Assembly: GCA_021397835.1 (NCBI GenBank)
Contig: JAJFZO010000087.1
Span: 2,542,001 to 2,606,000 of the forward strand
Direction: 5' to 3'
Length of the DNA stretch: 64,000 nt
Origin: Moringa oleifera
Taxonomy: Eukaryota; Streptophyta; Magnoliopsida; Brassicales; Moringaceae
Positions 12,801 through 23,392 of the stretch are shown here, in pieces. The notes under the pieces are model-generated. The model was not told the DNA's origin. It ran no database searches and worked only from the letters and a program-made list of their open reading frames with translations. A program made the translations under genes and the position numbers. The number at the start of each line of letters is the position of its first letter. The first letter of the stretch is position 1.

Positions 12801-14922
12801 TATCGAGAAGTCTATCGGTATATTCCTTGATTATTTTTTATTCTTTCAACTTTTGCATCTTAAATTTTCGAATTAAATTCAGCACTTGCATTCATTTGAC
12901 TCTTTCATTTCTTTCGTAATTTTGCTTCAAAAAATTTCAAATTGGTTTGGCTGTTTTCAGAGTCATTATTCTGGTAAATATGCTGGATGAGACTGTTGAA
13001 AATAATGTCAGTCTTGTTTTTTATTTTCTTTGCTTTCTCTCCTTTTGGTTTTTGATTTTGCAAGAGATGGATTGTCTGGCAATTCTAGAATTTAATATAC
13101 TTGTTCAACAGCTTCCCACAAATCATTTGCATCAAAATAGGCTTCCATTTCATTCGAACTGCTCACATCTGATAGTTTATTCCATCAAACACTGGAGGTG
13201 CAATCGTTATGAATGAATTTTTTGAATTTATTATGTATAGGTTTTTGTTTTGGGGATATAAATAGGAAGTGTTTAGGAATTGTGCTTGAACTTTTTCAAT
13301 CTCGTAAGTCCCTCAAGAAAATAGCTCTAATACCACTTTGTTGGCTTTTTGTGAGAAAAAGAAGAATAATAGCCAAAAAGATAGAACTTGTGAAGTTTGA
13401 AATTGATGGAAATTGCTTTCAATGGCTTGCAATGGTTTGTAATGACTTGCTTTGTTACACTAATGAAGGTACTAAGAAAATAAACAACTAAAATCTAAGC
13501 TTGTACTTATTTAAATATTCTAAAATCTAAATTCAAAATTCAAATTAAGATTATTTTTATCTAAATTCAAACAAAAAAATTATTCTTATTTAAAATTCAA
13601 AGATATGTAGGAATAAAGTATTTTGCTAACAAGCATTGCGCCAAATATTTGGTTCGACTCTTCTATTCTAAACTCCATCTTTGCCATCAAAGCTTCTGCC
13701 TCTGGGTGAATAGCTGGCGTTTGGACCAGTTTTCTAGTGCTCAATTCTTGACTGTCATTCATAAGTGTGTCACATGCGGGCAAAAGGCGTCATTGTCTAA
13801 TAATGGTTAAAACCACCATCAAATGACGCATTGCTATATCCTTTGTTATGTAGTGACTTTGCTGGTAAAGCTATGTGGTTCTGTGAACATTCTCCCACGA
13901 GGAAAATGTTTTGCTGAACAGAAGTCTTTTACTTTTGCAGGAATGGTGGACGTATGTGTGTATGGGGCCATCTGATCCTCATCCAAATTGGCACCTTGGC
14001 ATGCGAGGGACGCAGCACCGTGCAGTGATGTGGCGTGTGTGGAAAGAAGGTGGAACAGGATTTTTATATTGGGGTGCCAACTGCTATGAGAAAGCAACAG
14101 CTCCCAGTGCAGAGGTGTTTGCTTGACCACACTGATGTATTAATTTTGGAAAATTGACTGGTACTTACACACATTGCTTCACCCCCATTGCTTGTCTGAC
14201 TGAAAATTAGACTGTATGTCTATAAGCAGGTGAGATTTAGGCGTGGCCTTCCCCCAGGTGATGGAGTTCTATTTTACCCTGGCGAGGTGTTCTCATGTTC
14301 ACATGAACCTGTTGCTTCCATTAGACTAGAACGAATTCTCAGTGGCCTACAGGTGAGACAACTTGAAACCATGCTTTGGTTTGTTCCCATTTTAGTTTCA
14401 TCACTCCTTTTGTAGTCATTATGTTGCATTTCTTGCTACCGTTATAACAAAAGTCACATGTTTCATGGTAAAATTAAATGTTCCATGTCAGCTGAGCAAT
14501 TTTTTATTTACCCCTTTTATAATAAAATTTCTCCGCAAAAACAGACCTAGCTGTGGAGTCTGCAGCTTCCTCGATAGTTTTGGACCTTGCAGATAACTCT
14601 CTTTGCACCTGTACTGCAAAATTTCTATGATTCCCTTGGGTGATCTGGGAATAGGATGACATTGAAAAGAAACAGCTGATTACTATGTATGAATAGTGTT
14701 AGATTTTTCGTACTCACCCCCACTTCATGTTTGATCATTTCTTTTTGCTTGCTTCCATAGGACATCGAATATCTGAACCTCTATGCATCAAGATACGGTA
14801 GAGATGAAGGGCTTGCTCTTCTGGAAAAGACAGGTCTGTATCTAGGTCCTGAGCGGTATACGTTAGAGCACTTGCCAATCGACCTAATGCGGGGTGAGAT
14901 CTTCAATACATGCCGGTCATGA
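3898..14922 (+). CDS. DUF4091 / glycoside hydrolase 123-like protein, 16 exons
   Basis: Exons by GT-AG borders and frame: 3898-3910, 4930-5141, 6007-6143, 6232-6342, 6452-6553, 6698-6806, 6899-7099, 7671-7839, 7958-8039, 8128-8221, 8553-8649, 9827-9920, 10780-10852, 13941-14114, 14230-14352, 14761-14922. Together they give about 650 residues ending in a TGA. The first exon codes only MDAT plus one base. Exon 2 could instead start at 4933, which removes one residue. The C-terminal half matches plant proteins with DUF4091, the C-terminal domain of the GH123 family. A WDEP motif near residues 408-411 carries the Asp-Glu pair that is catalytic in bacterial GH123 beta-N-acetylgalactosaminidases; its plant substrate is unknown. 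Conserved-looking blocks include YWGANCYE, the aromatic stretch EWWTYVCMGP, and a C-terminus ending NTCRS. There is no obvious signal peptide. Introns 7 and 13 have received retroelements (described separately). Confidence 0.88.
7206..7375 (-). mobile_element. tRNA-derived SINE in intron 7
   Basis: A 170-bp segment is flanked by two identical 19-bp direct repeats (TCAGAATAGGTACCATAAT at 7187-7205 and 7376-7394), a typical target-site duplication. Read on the minus strand it starts with an RNA polymerase III A-box-like sequence (TAGCCTACCAG), then a B-box-like sequence (GATTCAAATC). It ends in an A-rich tail, seen as TTTTATTTTATTTTT on the + strand at 7206-7220. Box order, tail and long duplication together are the SINE signature. 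The identical duplications suggest a fairly recent insertion. Confidence 0.82.
8416..8441. repeat. (TA)n microsatellite in intron 10
   Basis: Uninterrupted TA dinucleotide run inside the intron between 8222 and 8552 of the DUF4091 gene. Confidence 0.9.
8650..9826. other. intron 11 of the DUF4091 gene, with possible retroposed sequence
   Basis: The intron contains a G10 run within a low-complexity stretch (8750-8790). A T-rich run at about 9273-9293 borders a GC-richer block to about 9610. On the minus strand that block would end in an A-rich tail, as a retroposed sequence would. I found no convincing target duplication or recognisable protein, so its nature is open. Confidence 0.3.
11078..11436 (-). 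repeat. LTR (3' LTR of the intron-13 element)
   Basis: Long terminal repeat of the minus-strand element. It aligns with 13339-13631 over a shared core ending ATTTTGCTAACA. It has about 20 extra bases near its start and further small length differences. The divergence indicates an old insertion. Confidence 0.75.
12378..13200 (-). pseudogene. copia gag remnant (UBN2 domain and zinc knuckle)
   Basis: On the minus strand, 12549-12734 reads KFETIISSLKNTKNL followed by KLLNALQAQ, characteristic of the copia gag (UBN2) domain. Downstream, around 12378-12473, the frame contains CLYCKNNNYAQNKCWWKPDAQCHKCDQ in fragments, i.e. the C-x2-C...C-x2-C spacing of the gag zinc knuckle. The frame is broken by several stops and shifts, so it is a relic. 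No pol domain follows. Confidence 0.7.
13325..13336 (-). other. primer-binding site of the intron-13 element
   Basis: CTCTAATACCAC on the + strand reads GTGGTATTAGAG on the minus strand. It lies directly inside the right (5') LTR and matches the 3' end complement of initiator tRNA-Met with one change from the usual TGGTATCAGAG. It fixes the element orientation. Confidence 0.65.
13339..13631 (-). repeat. LTR (5' LTR of the intron-13 element)
   Basis: Begins TGTTGGC and ends GCTAACA on the + strand. It lies next to the primer-binding site and is flanked on the outside by AGCAT. Confidence 0.75.
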
Positions 14923-16810
14923 AGAGGCTATAAGATTCAATTAAACTCACGTTTTTTTCCTATATAACTGTATAAACTATTTACTCTAGATAATGGTTAG
15001 ACCAAGTTTGATTGCCCTAGTTCAGACAGCAGCGTAAATCTCCATGCCCACATGACTGTTTAATGGTAAAGAGGGAAACTTAGTTTTGTATAGGGCAGCT
15101 TGTACCCTTCTGGACTGGCCAATGACCACATTTCACTGTACAGTTTTCCACTGGACATATGCACAGTGTTTCCTGTGAAGAAAACTGAAGCCATGGACTT
15201 TTGACTTGCATATCCTGTTTTGGCATGTCATTATGGCCATTGAATTGGCTTATTATCCCGCAAGCGAATGGTCGTACCTGCATTCAAATGCTGTCTCTGC
15301 ATTTAAAATCAAACAGATGGTGAGTTCTATTTGATCATTAAAGGCTACACTGAAAGAATGTCTGTCTTTAATAAGCTGAAGAGTGACTGATATTTCTCCA
15401 TTGCTTCTTTTTCCGCCAATGTTTGGGTTGTGGTTCATGGAGTCTTAAGTGTTGCTTATCAAGTCTTGTGGGTCAGAGTATTCCAATCAAAATACTAATT
15501 TGGTGGGTGAAAAAAGTTGAAATCTCTCAGATTTATTAAATATGTGATTTTCAAGAAGTTATATACTTAATTAATTTTTTTATTGATTTGAATTATATTA
15601 AATTTTTAAAGAAATATTAACAGGTAATAATATAATAAAATAAATAATTAAATTTTTTATATTAATATAATAAAATTTAAATTAATTTTTTACAAAAATT
15701 CATAATAAATTCATATTAACTCAGAAAATTTATTTTTTATTTATTATGAATATTAGAAAGGTATATTTATATTAGTATATGATCTTATAACAGATAATAA
15801 GTCTCAATTTTAAATTTTAAAAAAATTATAAGACTCACATTGCTTCAACAGTATCTTACCTGAATTTTTTTTTTTTTTTTTTTTGAGAAACCATTTCGTG
15901 ACACAAAGTCATGGATCTAAAATTTCAGAATCAAAATTGTGTGGTGCGAGGGGAGGCCCCAGGTACATACCTAGCCCCATCACTTCAAATGGGTTTTTTC
16001 TCTCCCAAAACAATTACTTAAAAAGACAAGAAAAAGAAGGAAAATCATATAGTGGTGATTCAGAGATATACCCAACATGCCTGCCTTTCGGTGGTTGACT
16101 TGAATGGAGAAAGCAAGAATGGCAATAAGCATTAATATTGCAAAATGCCCTTTTGCTCGTCTCTTCGTCACATGAGCTTGCTAAAGGAATAAACCTATTG
16201 GTCCTATCTTGGTGTCTAGATAGTAGAGCCCTGGTGAGCCTAAGGCCTTTATGCCCCAAAAAGAACGTAAATAGTTAATTGACCCATGCACTCACAATTG
16301 TAGCATATGACCCCACTGATTCCCTTTGTAAAATTATTATTATATAATAGAGGGAAAAATGTTGGGTCTTATTGGCAATCTTTTGCGTTTCAGAAAGGGG
16401 TATGTACCCATCAAGATTCACGGTGGACCTTTTTTGCAGTGTTGTGTATTGGAATCAGAAAAGGAAAAGCAACCAAAAAGATAAATCAAATTGGTCATCA
16501 TTGCTCCTCACTTGTTTCTCTCTTCTTCCTTTTTCTCTTAACTTTTACATTGTTCTGTGCTCCTCACAGCCTTGTGTTTTATACAAGTTGAAAAAAAAAA
16601 AATCTGAAAAGGGTAGAGGAGACTTGAAAATGGGCAAAAGTAGACTGCTTTGCAATTTGATGTTTTTGGTTGGATGAGTTCCTATCATCTTTTTGTTCTC
16701 TTTTTACTTTTTCTTTTAAAATGCCAACCCATTTTGGAGAGCGACAAATTTATGCTATTAAAACCAAAGTTTACTTTTGGTGTTATTGTGGTAAGTGAAA
16801 AATTATAAGG
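14923..16810. other. 3' UTR of the DUF4091 gene and intergenic spacer
   Basis: The first few hundred bases after the TGA at 14920-14922 are of mixed composition and probably 3' UTR. From about 15500 the DNA is AT-rich. A run of about 22 T at 15865-15886 lies next to a GC-richer block (15887-16110), which could be the poly(A) end of a minus-strand retroposon; no protein match or target duplication was found. No gene recognised. Confidence 0.4.
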
Positions 16811-17354
16811 GAAAAGTCATACAAAATTTTTGTATTTATTTTATATTATTAATTAAATTTTTATATTTAAAAATATTAAATTAAATATTAAATTATTAAT
16901 TTAAATTAAATTAAATTTTAATTTTAATAATTATTAAAAAATAAATATATTATTATTATTAAAATATCTCAAAAATAATTTAAATAAATTTTTTACTTAA
17001 TTTTGGATTTATTTTTTAAATTTAAATAATTTTAGATATAAAATTTATTTTTTTATAAATTTTTTAAAAATTTGACAATGTTAATTTATATATATATACG
17101 TATTCGGTATTTTAAAAATTTTCAAACTTTTGCCAACGGCAGGTTGGATATTTTTATTTTTTGTGAAAATTTTGAAGTCAAAATTCTTTGCAAAGTTCAA
17201 ATTTATTACATGAAATCTTCGATTTAAATATTTTTACACTTTTTAAAAAAATTAATTTAATTTAAATTAATAAATAATTTTTTAATTTATTATTTTTTAA
17301 ATATAAACATTTAATTAATAAATAATATAAATATAAAAATTTTATGAGACTTTC
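16811..17354. mobile_element. AT-rich palindromic MITE-like element, copy 1
   Basis: The two ends are long imperfect inverted repeats. The left end reads GAAAAGTCATACAAAATTTT, followed by TGTATTTATTTTATATTATT. The reverse complement of the right end reads GAAAGTCTCATAAAATTTTT, followed by ATATTTATATTATTTATTAA. No coding capacity. The same end sequence and the same internal block recur at 40696-41170 and 56006-56611, and in weaker form elsewhere. No clear target duplication. Confidence 0.6.
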
Positions 17355-18420
17355 ACCTAAAATTATATGTAATATACTATGTGCTTTTTACATATGCATG
17401 CACCAAAGAGCAAAGGGGACTTACAACAAGAGCATCTTCCATACTTAAATTCATACAATTAATTAAGTGAAATGAGAATGAGAATGATAATGATCAAAAG
17501 TAGCATATCTTTATTGAAATGGTAGAATTAAGTTAATATGAATCTTTTAATTAATGGTATGGAATTGTTTTTACGTGGGTGTTTTCTAATCCAAGAATTT
17601 TATTTTTTTTAAAACTAATTACCAACGTAAAACCATATAATTTGAAATTTCAAAATTCATATATGCTTACATAATTTTATAATTTTTTGGGTCTCATTTT
17701 TTTTAAAAAATGTATGAACTTAAACTTTCAAAGTAATTTGAATTTAAATTAAATTAATTTGAAATCCTAAGTTTCACATATATTTCTATTGTATTTTAGT
17801 TTTTTTTTTTTTTGAATTCTTACATCAAATGCCAATAAATTGGATCGATTTTGTCAAAAAGTCTCTTTCGTTTGATCAATTAAGTATTAAATATAATGCA
17901 TCTATTTGAATTAAATATAATAAATATATAAATATTAAATTCATTTGATTAAAAAAATCATATATCTTAAAATCATTAAAAATTGACCATGAAAAAATGG
18001 ATCTTATCTTATATAGTATTATAAAGGTAAGATTTACTCATTAGATTAAAAAGTTTGAAACAAAAGCGATGGTGGGTGAGTTCAACGCAACAAATCAAGT
18101 AGTAAGTTCACGTGTGTAAGACACACTTAGGATTCTTAATTAACCCTTTTTGTTAGTGTAAAACAAAAGCAAACACTAATGATGCACACATGCATGTTTG
18201 GTCCTAAGACTCATGAGTTGGGACCTTTGCTACTTGATTCTCACTTCCTTCTTCACACAAAATAACCCACAAAATTATAGTTATGCAATCTCATTCACGG
18301 GAGAGTCTTTGATTGGTGTGGGACTCTCAATTAAGTGCTCTTCTTGAATTTCTCTTTCCAAACTACAATATACAATTGCAAGATCATATATTCTGATCTA
18401 AATTTTCTTTAATTTTTGAA
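17355..18420. other. AT-rich intergenic spacer
   Basis: Low-complexity AT-rich DNA with short T runs (for example about 17800). No gene, RNA or clear mobile element recognised. Confidence 0.4.
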
Positions 18421-18973
18421 AGAGATATTGATGTGTAATAATTTAATAAATTAAAAAAATAAAAATTATATTAAATTTTAATATTTATTCTTATTATTAA
18501 TTAATTTTTATATTAAAAAATAAATAAATTGAATATTAGTCTATCAATTTAATTCAAATTAGATTTCAACTCAAATAATTATAAAAATTTAAAAATATTT
18601 TCATTGTTGAAATGCTTAAAAAATAAAATTTTCACTTCATTGCGGATCTATCTTTTAAATTTAAATAATTTTCAATGCAATATCTATTTTTATAAATTTT
18701 TAAAACTTTTGACAATATAAATATAAATATATATTTTTTAATGCTAAAAAATTTTAAAAATTTTTGTGACAGTAGTTTGAATTTTTTTTTATATCTGTAA
18801 AAATTATAAAGACAAAATTTATAGTATAAAATCTTTAATTTGAATATTTTTAATTTTTTTAAATAAAATTTAATTTAATCCAAATTAATAAATTAATATT
18901 AGATTTATTACTTTTTAGAATTGAAACTTTGACCGATAATATAAAGTAAATAATAAATTATGAAAATATCTCT
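18421..18973. mobile_element. AT-rich palindromic MITE-like element, copy 2
   Basis: Starts AGAGATATT and ends AATATCTCT, an exact 9-bp terminal inversion, and continues inward as a weaker inverted repeat. Its interior, read in reverse complement, matches the block at 56095-56190 (TATTTAAATTAAAAATTTTA and following). The copy is more diverged than copies 1, 3 and 4. Confidence 0.5.
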
Positions 18974-20335
18974 TAACCTATCTATCAAAAAGGTGAGTTA
19001 AGTTCATTACAAATTCTCATCCATAATTGTATAAAGAAAAAAAAGAAAAGAAAAGCTAATTTGCTTTGTGTTGTTGTCTATAGAGTTCGATTTGGTCATG
19101 CTAAAGTCATTTTCTCCGATGGTAGCCAATTGAGTTTCTTTGAACGCAATCAAAGGTTTGTTTTCTCGGGTGTTCTTCTATTCCTTGTCTTGCTTTAGAT
19201 TAATCAACAAAATTCTCTAGCTTCCCCTAATTTCATTCTTCCTTGTTCCATCACCAATTTGATGGCCCACCATCCGCCTTATTGCTTAATATGTAACATA
19301 ATAAAACAAAGGATAATGTAGCAATCCAAAACTAATCATTTTATCATCTAAACTAACAATTAATTTGAAATAATGTTAATTTATATTTTTTAGTTAATTA
19401 TATTTTAAAAATTATATTTTACACAAAATTTTAAATTAAAATTTATTAAAAAATTACTTATGCTTTCGTTGAATTTTCAATATGTAACTTTCATCTATAA
19501 TTTTAGTTAATTTTATCGATTTTGTGCACACAAAACAATAAAATATTTTTTTATATCAAACTTAGTAAAAATATATAAAATATAAAATTTTAAAATTTTT
19601 TTATTTATTTTAATAGTATTCAATGAAATATTAGGTTAATCGCACAAGTGAAAATCAGGCATAGTATACAAGTACGCAAAACTGTTAATTTTAACAAAAA
19701 CTATAAATAAAAATCTTACATAGAGAATTTAATAAAAATGCAAGTGTGAAATAAATGTATTTTTTTTTTTTTTGTAAATTTTAATTTAAAAACACAAGCA
19801 AATGCATGTTTCATTGATATAATTAGTTTTTAATTTAATTTTTTATAATTAATCCAAGATTGATGGATACAGATTAATCTAAACATTGGTAAAATAAATT
19901 AGATTTGATTCACAAGTTCGGTTTAGCTTCATATGCATAAAAATTTAATTTAATTCAATCTAATCGTTTTGTTTATATTATGTAAATGTAAAATACAATT
20001 TAGCATGCTAGAATTTTATATTTATTTATTAGGTAAAATTTCTTCCTTAATTAAGGAATTCATATAAATATGTTAATTTATTTTATTTTAATTTATTAAT
20101 ATATAACTAAAATAAAATAACTTAAACTCAACATAAATTTATAATTTCCAAAACTAATTGATAGTTATAATTCGGGTTAAGTTCAATCGTGCACTAAAAG
20201 ATTTTAAAGAAATTTGATTTTAATTTAATTTTCTTTTAATCATCAATTTCTTAAAAAAATAAAAAAATTAGCAATTTCACATCGATAATTAATATTATTA
20301 TTTAATAAAATTTACAGTAAAATTTATTTTAACTT
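18974..20335. other. AT-rich intergenic spacer
   Basis: Mostly A/T with scattered short runs. A slightly less AT-rich island (19060-19290) shows no convincing coding sequence. Nothing else recognised. Confidence 0.4.
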
Positions 20336-20790
20336 TGAATTTTACACTATCTCTTTAATCAAATTTTAATTCTTAAAACATTATCAAATAAACTCTAATT
20401 TATTGATTTTATTCAAATTGAAGCTTAATAAAAATGATTATAAAAATTAATGATATTTTTATTATTAAAATATCTAAAAGATTATTCAAATAGATTTTAC
20501 ACTTCATTTTGATTTTGTTTCTCAAATTTAAATAATTTTTGGCAAGTGATTTATTTTTTATATATTTTTTAAAATTTTTGCATAAAAAATTTAGTACTAA
20601 AGAAGTTTTTGAATTTTTTAATAGTAGTTTAAATATTTTTTAAAAAACTTTGAATTAACTTTTTATTATAAAAAATTTTTAATTTTTATTAATAAAATTC
20701 TATTGAATTTAAATAAATAAATCAACATTTATTTTTAGACATTTTTAAAAATTAAGCTTGATTGGAGAAAATAAAATCAAAAACTTTAAA
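20336..20790. repeat. diverged copy of the AT-rich MITE-like family
   Basis: The interior around 20510-20720 follows the same order of blocks as copy 2 (AAATTTAAATAATTTT, then TTTTATATATTTTTT, then GAATTTTTTAATAGTAGTTT), in the same orientation. Ends are less clear, so the borders are approximate. Confidence 0.4.
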
Positions 20791-22776
20791 TAACATTATC
20801 TTAAATTGGTGGTCCGCATGATTTTATCTATTAAATATTTCATGCACTCTAGAAGATCCTTTGCGTAATCAACATTGTTTAAATTGTGTTCAAAATCACG
20901 TAATGTACTGTCCGCTTTTAACATAACTCGTTGTCGGCATAGTTTTATTTTGTAAAAACTTCATTCACTTTTAAAAACAAACATCTTACGTAATTAAGAC
21001 GTATCATTTATTAATTTGAGTTAATATTAAAATTTTAATAAAATATTAAAATAATATTTTATTATATTAATATAAAAACTAAAAAATCATTTATTAATTT
21101 TATTAAATTATTATGTGTTATTATTTTATTAAAAAATTATTTTAATTAAATAAATAAAAAACTTGAACTTTATATTTTATCTTATTGATAAATTTGTAAC
21201 TAATATGGGTCTACTATTTAAAATCTTGAAAATCAATAAGTTTCACTTTATTTTTTAAATTTTTTTTAAATTGCAATTTGCGTGACGGAGAGTTTTGCCG
21301 CTTTTTATACTAAACACGGCAATTAGTAGCAAATATCATATGATGATGATGCTAGGCATAATTGGCAAAATCGTCAAAAGAGGATTTGTGTTTTATACTC
21401 TCACAGCCCTGCGCGTGCACACGTGCGCTTCCCTATCTCGTTCTTTCTTACCTAATTGTTGTCTTAGCCCCTAATTATTTGCCGATTATGACAATCACCA
21501 AGCCGACCCTACCGACCTCTTTTAAAAAAAAAAACAATTAAATAAATGTTAAGAGTCTGATTAGATCTTCACCGTTCACCTCAGCAAGTGGGGCCTACCA
21601 CTTTGTTTTCGTGGGTCCCCTCGAGGCCCTGAGCGAGTCCCGTGGCTTGCTCGTACTCTGACTAGTGGTGGACGCCAGTGGTGCTTGATTGTTATTGCAC
21701 CATATCTCAATAGAAACACATCAAAAGTCGAAAATACCCTCCGTTTGGCCATCATGTCAACTTTTGAAAAAAATAAAAAAACGGAACGGCCTTTTGCCGT
21801 TTTGCATAACTGACCTTATCAGGTGGCTTTCAATTAAAAAGACAAAACTGGGTTCACCCTTTTGGGCAGAATAAGATAAAATTAAATATTTCGGCTTCCA
21901 TCTGGAGATTAACGTCCATGAAGAACCATGGGGGTTCTCCACGTACAGGATCAAATCTCTGGTGTTTACGTTTTGCCACCTTCACTGTACCCAATAACGT
22001 AACGCATGCAATTGACTAACCGTATGCATGTAACAGTACGCCAACATTTATCCTCTTAAACCATCTCGCTTGCAAATAATGGAATCATTTACAAAATTTT
22101 AATTTTAAAGGGGAAAAAGAAAAAGAAAAGAAGAAAAAGAAATGGACGGTATGATTGTTATTTTGAACGAGGGACATGCCTTACGTGAACAAAAACAGCT
22201 GTATTTTGCTTTATGAGAAGGGACAAGGTTTTGGAACAGAATCACGAGAAAGCCACTTCCCATGGGGACAAACCGCAGAACTTGTCCTCTTTGCCTTGTT
22301 CGTCCTTATCAGTTCCAAGGGCATCACCGGAAAAATAAAATATAATTTAAATATTACAAAGAAAACAAAGCACATGTCCGTAAGCTAGAGCCGAGACAAA
22401 CATTCAGTTTTTCTTTTTTAAAAAAAAATTAAAATTTCCCATTTTCTCCTCATCCGAGAAAAGAGTTTCAGCGAGAAAAATTACCCGAGCACACGTCGTA
22501 TTGCGAGTGGAAAGACGAGACTGCCATGGGCTTCAGTGATCGAATGATGGCTGGGAGGGGTGTTTTTGTCTTTAAAGTGAAGATTAACTGGTACACAAAA
22601 TAATATGGGCGAGAAATGTGAGTGAAAGCACAAATATTCGAGCCCTTTTCGCTACACGACAAGCACCGCCTAGTCCGACTTCTTCAGACCAATGTCAGCA
22701 AGCCGCTTATCTCGACACGTGGACGGTCAGAGTTGCTAACGCAGCCAGCAGGAGAGAAACGTTTCAGGTGTATCAC
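20791..22776. other. intergenic spacer upstream of the IDD gene
   Basis: AT-rich to about 21280, then of balanced composition. It includes an ACGT-core stretch (GCACACGTGCGC near 21416-21427) that would fit a G-box-like site. No protein-coding gene recognised. The part after about 21300 is probably distal promoter of the IDD gene. Confidence 0.35.
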
Positions 22777-22822
22777 TAACCATGGTTACATTTCTTCCGT
22801 TTCAAAACTTAACCATGGTTAA
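22777..22822. promoter_or_regulatory. twin palindromes TAACCATGGTTA upstream of the IDD gene
   Basis: A perfect 12-bp palindrome, TAACCATGGTTA, occurs at 22777-22788. A second copy, extended to TTAACCATGGTTAA, occurs at 22809-22822. Their start points are 33 bp apart, about three helical turns. They lie about 570 bp before the IDD start codon. Paired palindromes at helical spacing suggest a site for a dimeric or MYB/trihelix-type regulator, since AACC/GGTTA resembles such cores. Function is inference. Confidence 0.4.
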
Positions 22823-23392
22823 AGGTGCCGCTTTAAACTATTTTTTATTACTTATTTTTTTATCTCTTCTTCGAATCTCTCTCTTTCTCTCTTTCTCTTT
22901 CGTCAGTCTTCTCTGTGTCTCGATTTCTCTCTCTAGATATGAAGCTTAAGCTAGCCGCCTTATGTGACCATCGTAGTCCGGTCATGACTCACACCGACTG
23001 AGTTGTATCGTGGATCATCTTCGTTTCACTGAAACAGAGTTACTGACTGCTGAATTTTGTAGAACCTGGCTGCAATTTTGTGTTTTCTCGGTGATTTTTC
23101 TCATTTTCCTGGGAAACAATCAGAAACTTCTGTACTCAATCACCATTCGAAGTAAATTGGTAACCTCTTCCCTTTTGGGTATTTTTCGAAGGTCAGTCTC
23201 GCAGAAGAAGTTCAAGCGCGACAAATACTGTGGACGTAGCTTCTTTGTTGTCGTTCCGGGTAAATAAGCTTTGAACCCAAACCCTAACTGTCGCTGTTGT
23301 TTTTAATCTCAGAGACTGAGAGAAATAGTCCTTTCTCAATCTTTTTGGTTTACCTGAAAGAAGTAGAAAAAAGTTTTTACAGTGAAAATACT
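22823..23392 (+). promoter_or_regulatory. core promoter and 5' leader of the IDD gene
   Basis: A T/A-rich stretch (22840-22862) is followed by a strong CT-rich tract (22863-22935), a common plant leader feature. Several short upstream open frames (for example from 23010 and 23297) occur before the ATG at 23393 and may affect translation or lie in a leader intron. Transcription start not determined. Confidence 0.4.

Larger units (their letters stand above)
11078..13631 (-). mobile_element. gag-only copia-type LTR retrotransposon in intron 13, antisense
   Basis: Two related direct repeats, 11078-11436 and 13339-13631, both start TGTTGG and both end CTAACA. They bound the element and are flanked by 5-bp duplications AGTAT (11073-11077) and AGCAT (13632-13636), one transition apart. 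Inside the right repeat lies a primer-binding site on the minus strand, TGGTATTAGAGC, complementary to initiator tRNA-Met as in Ty1/copia elements. The 1.9-kb interior shows only gag-related sequence. No integrase or reverse transcriptase was seen, so it is non-autonomous. It lies in opposite orientation to the host gene, in its 3.1-kb intron 13. Confidence 0.8.

Noticed and set aside
16307..16677. Two overlapping + strand open frames of about 95-100 codons
   Set aside because: Both frames are open over the same stretch, rich in Phe, Leu and Lys from T/A runs, with no recognisable protein.
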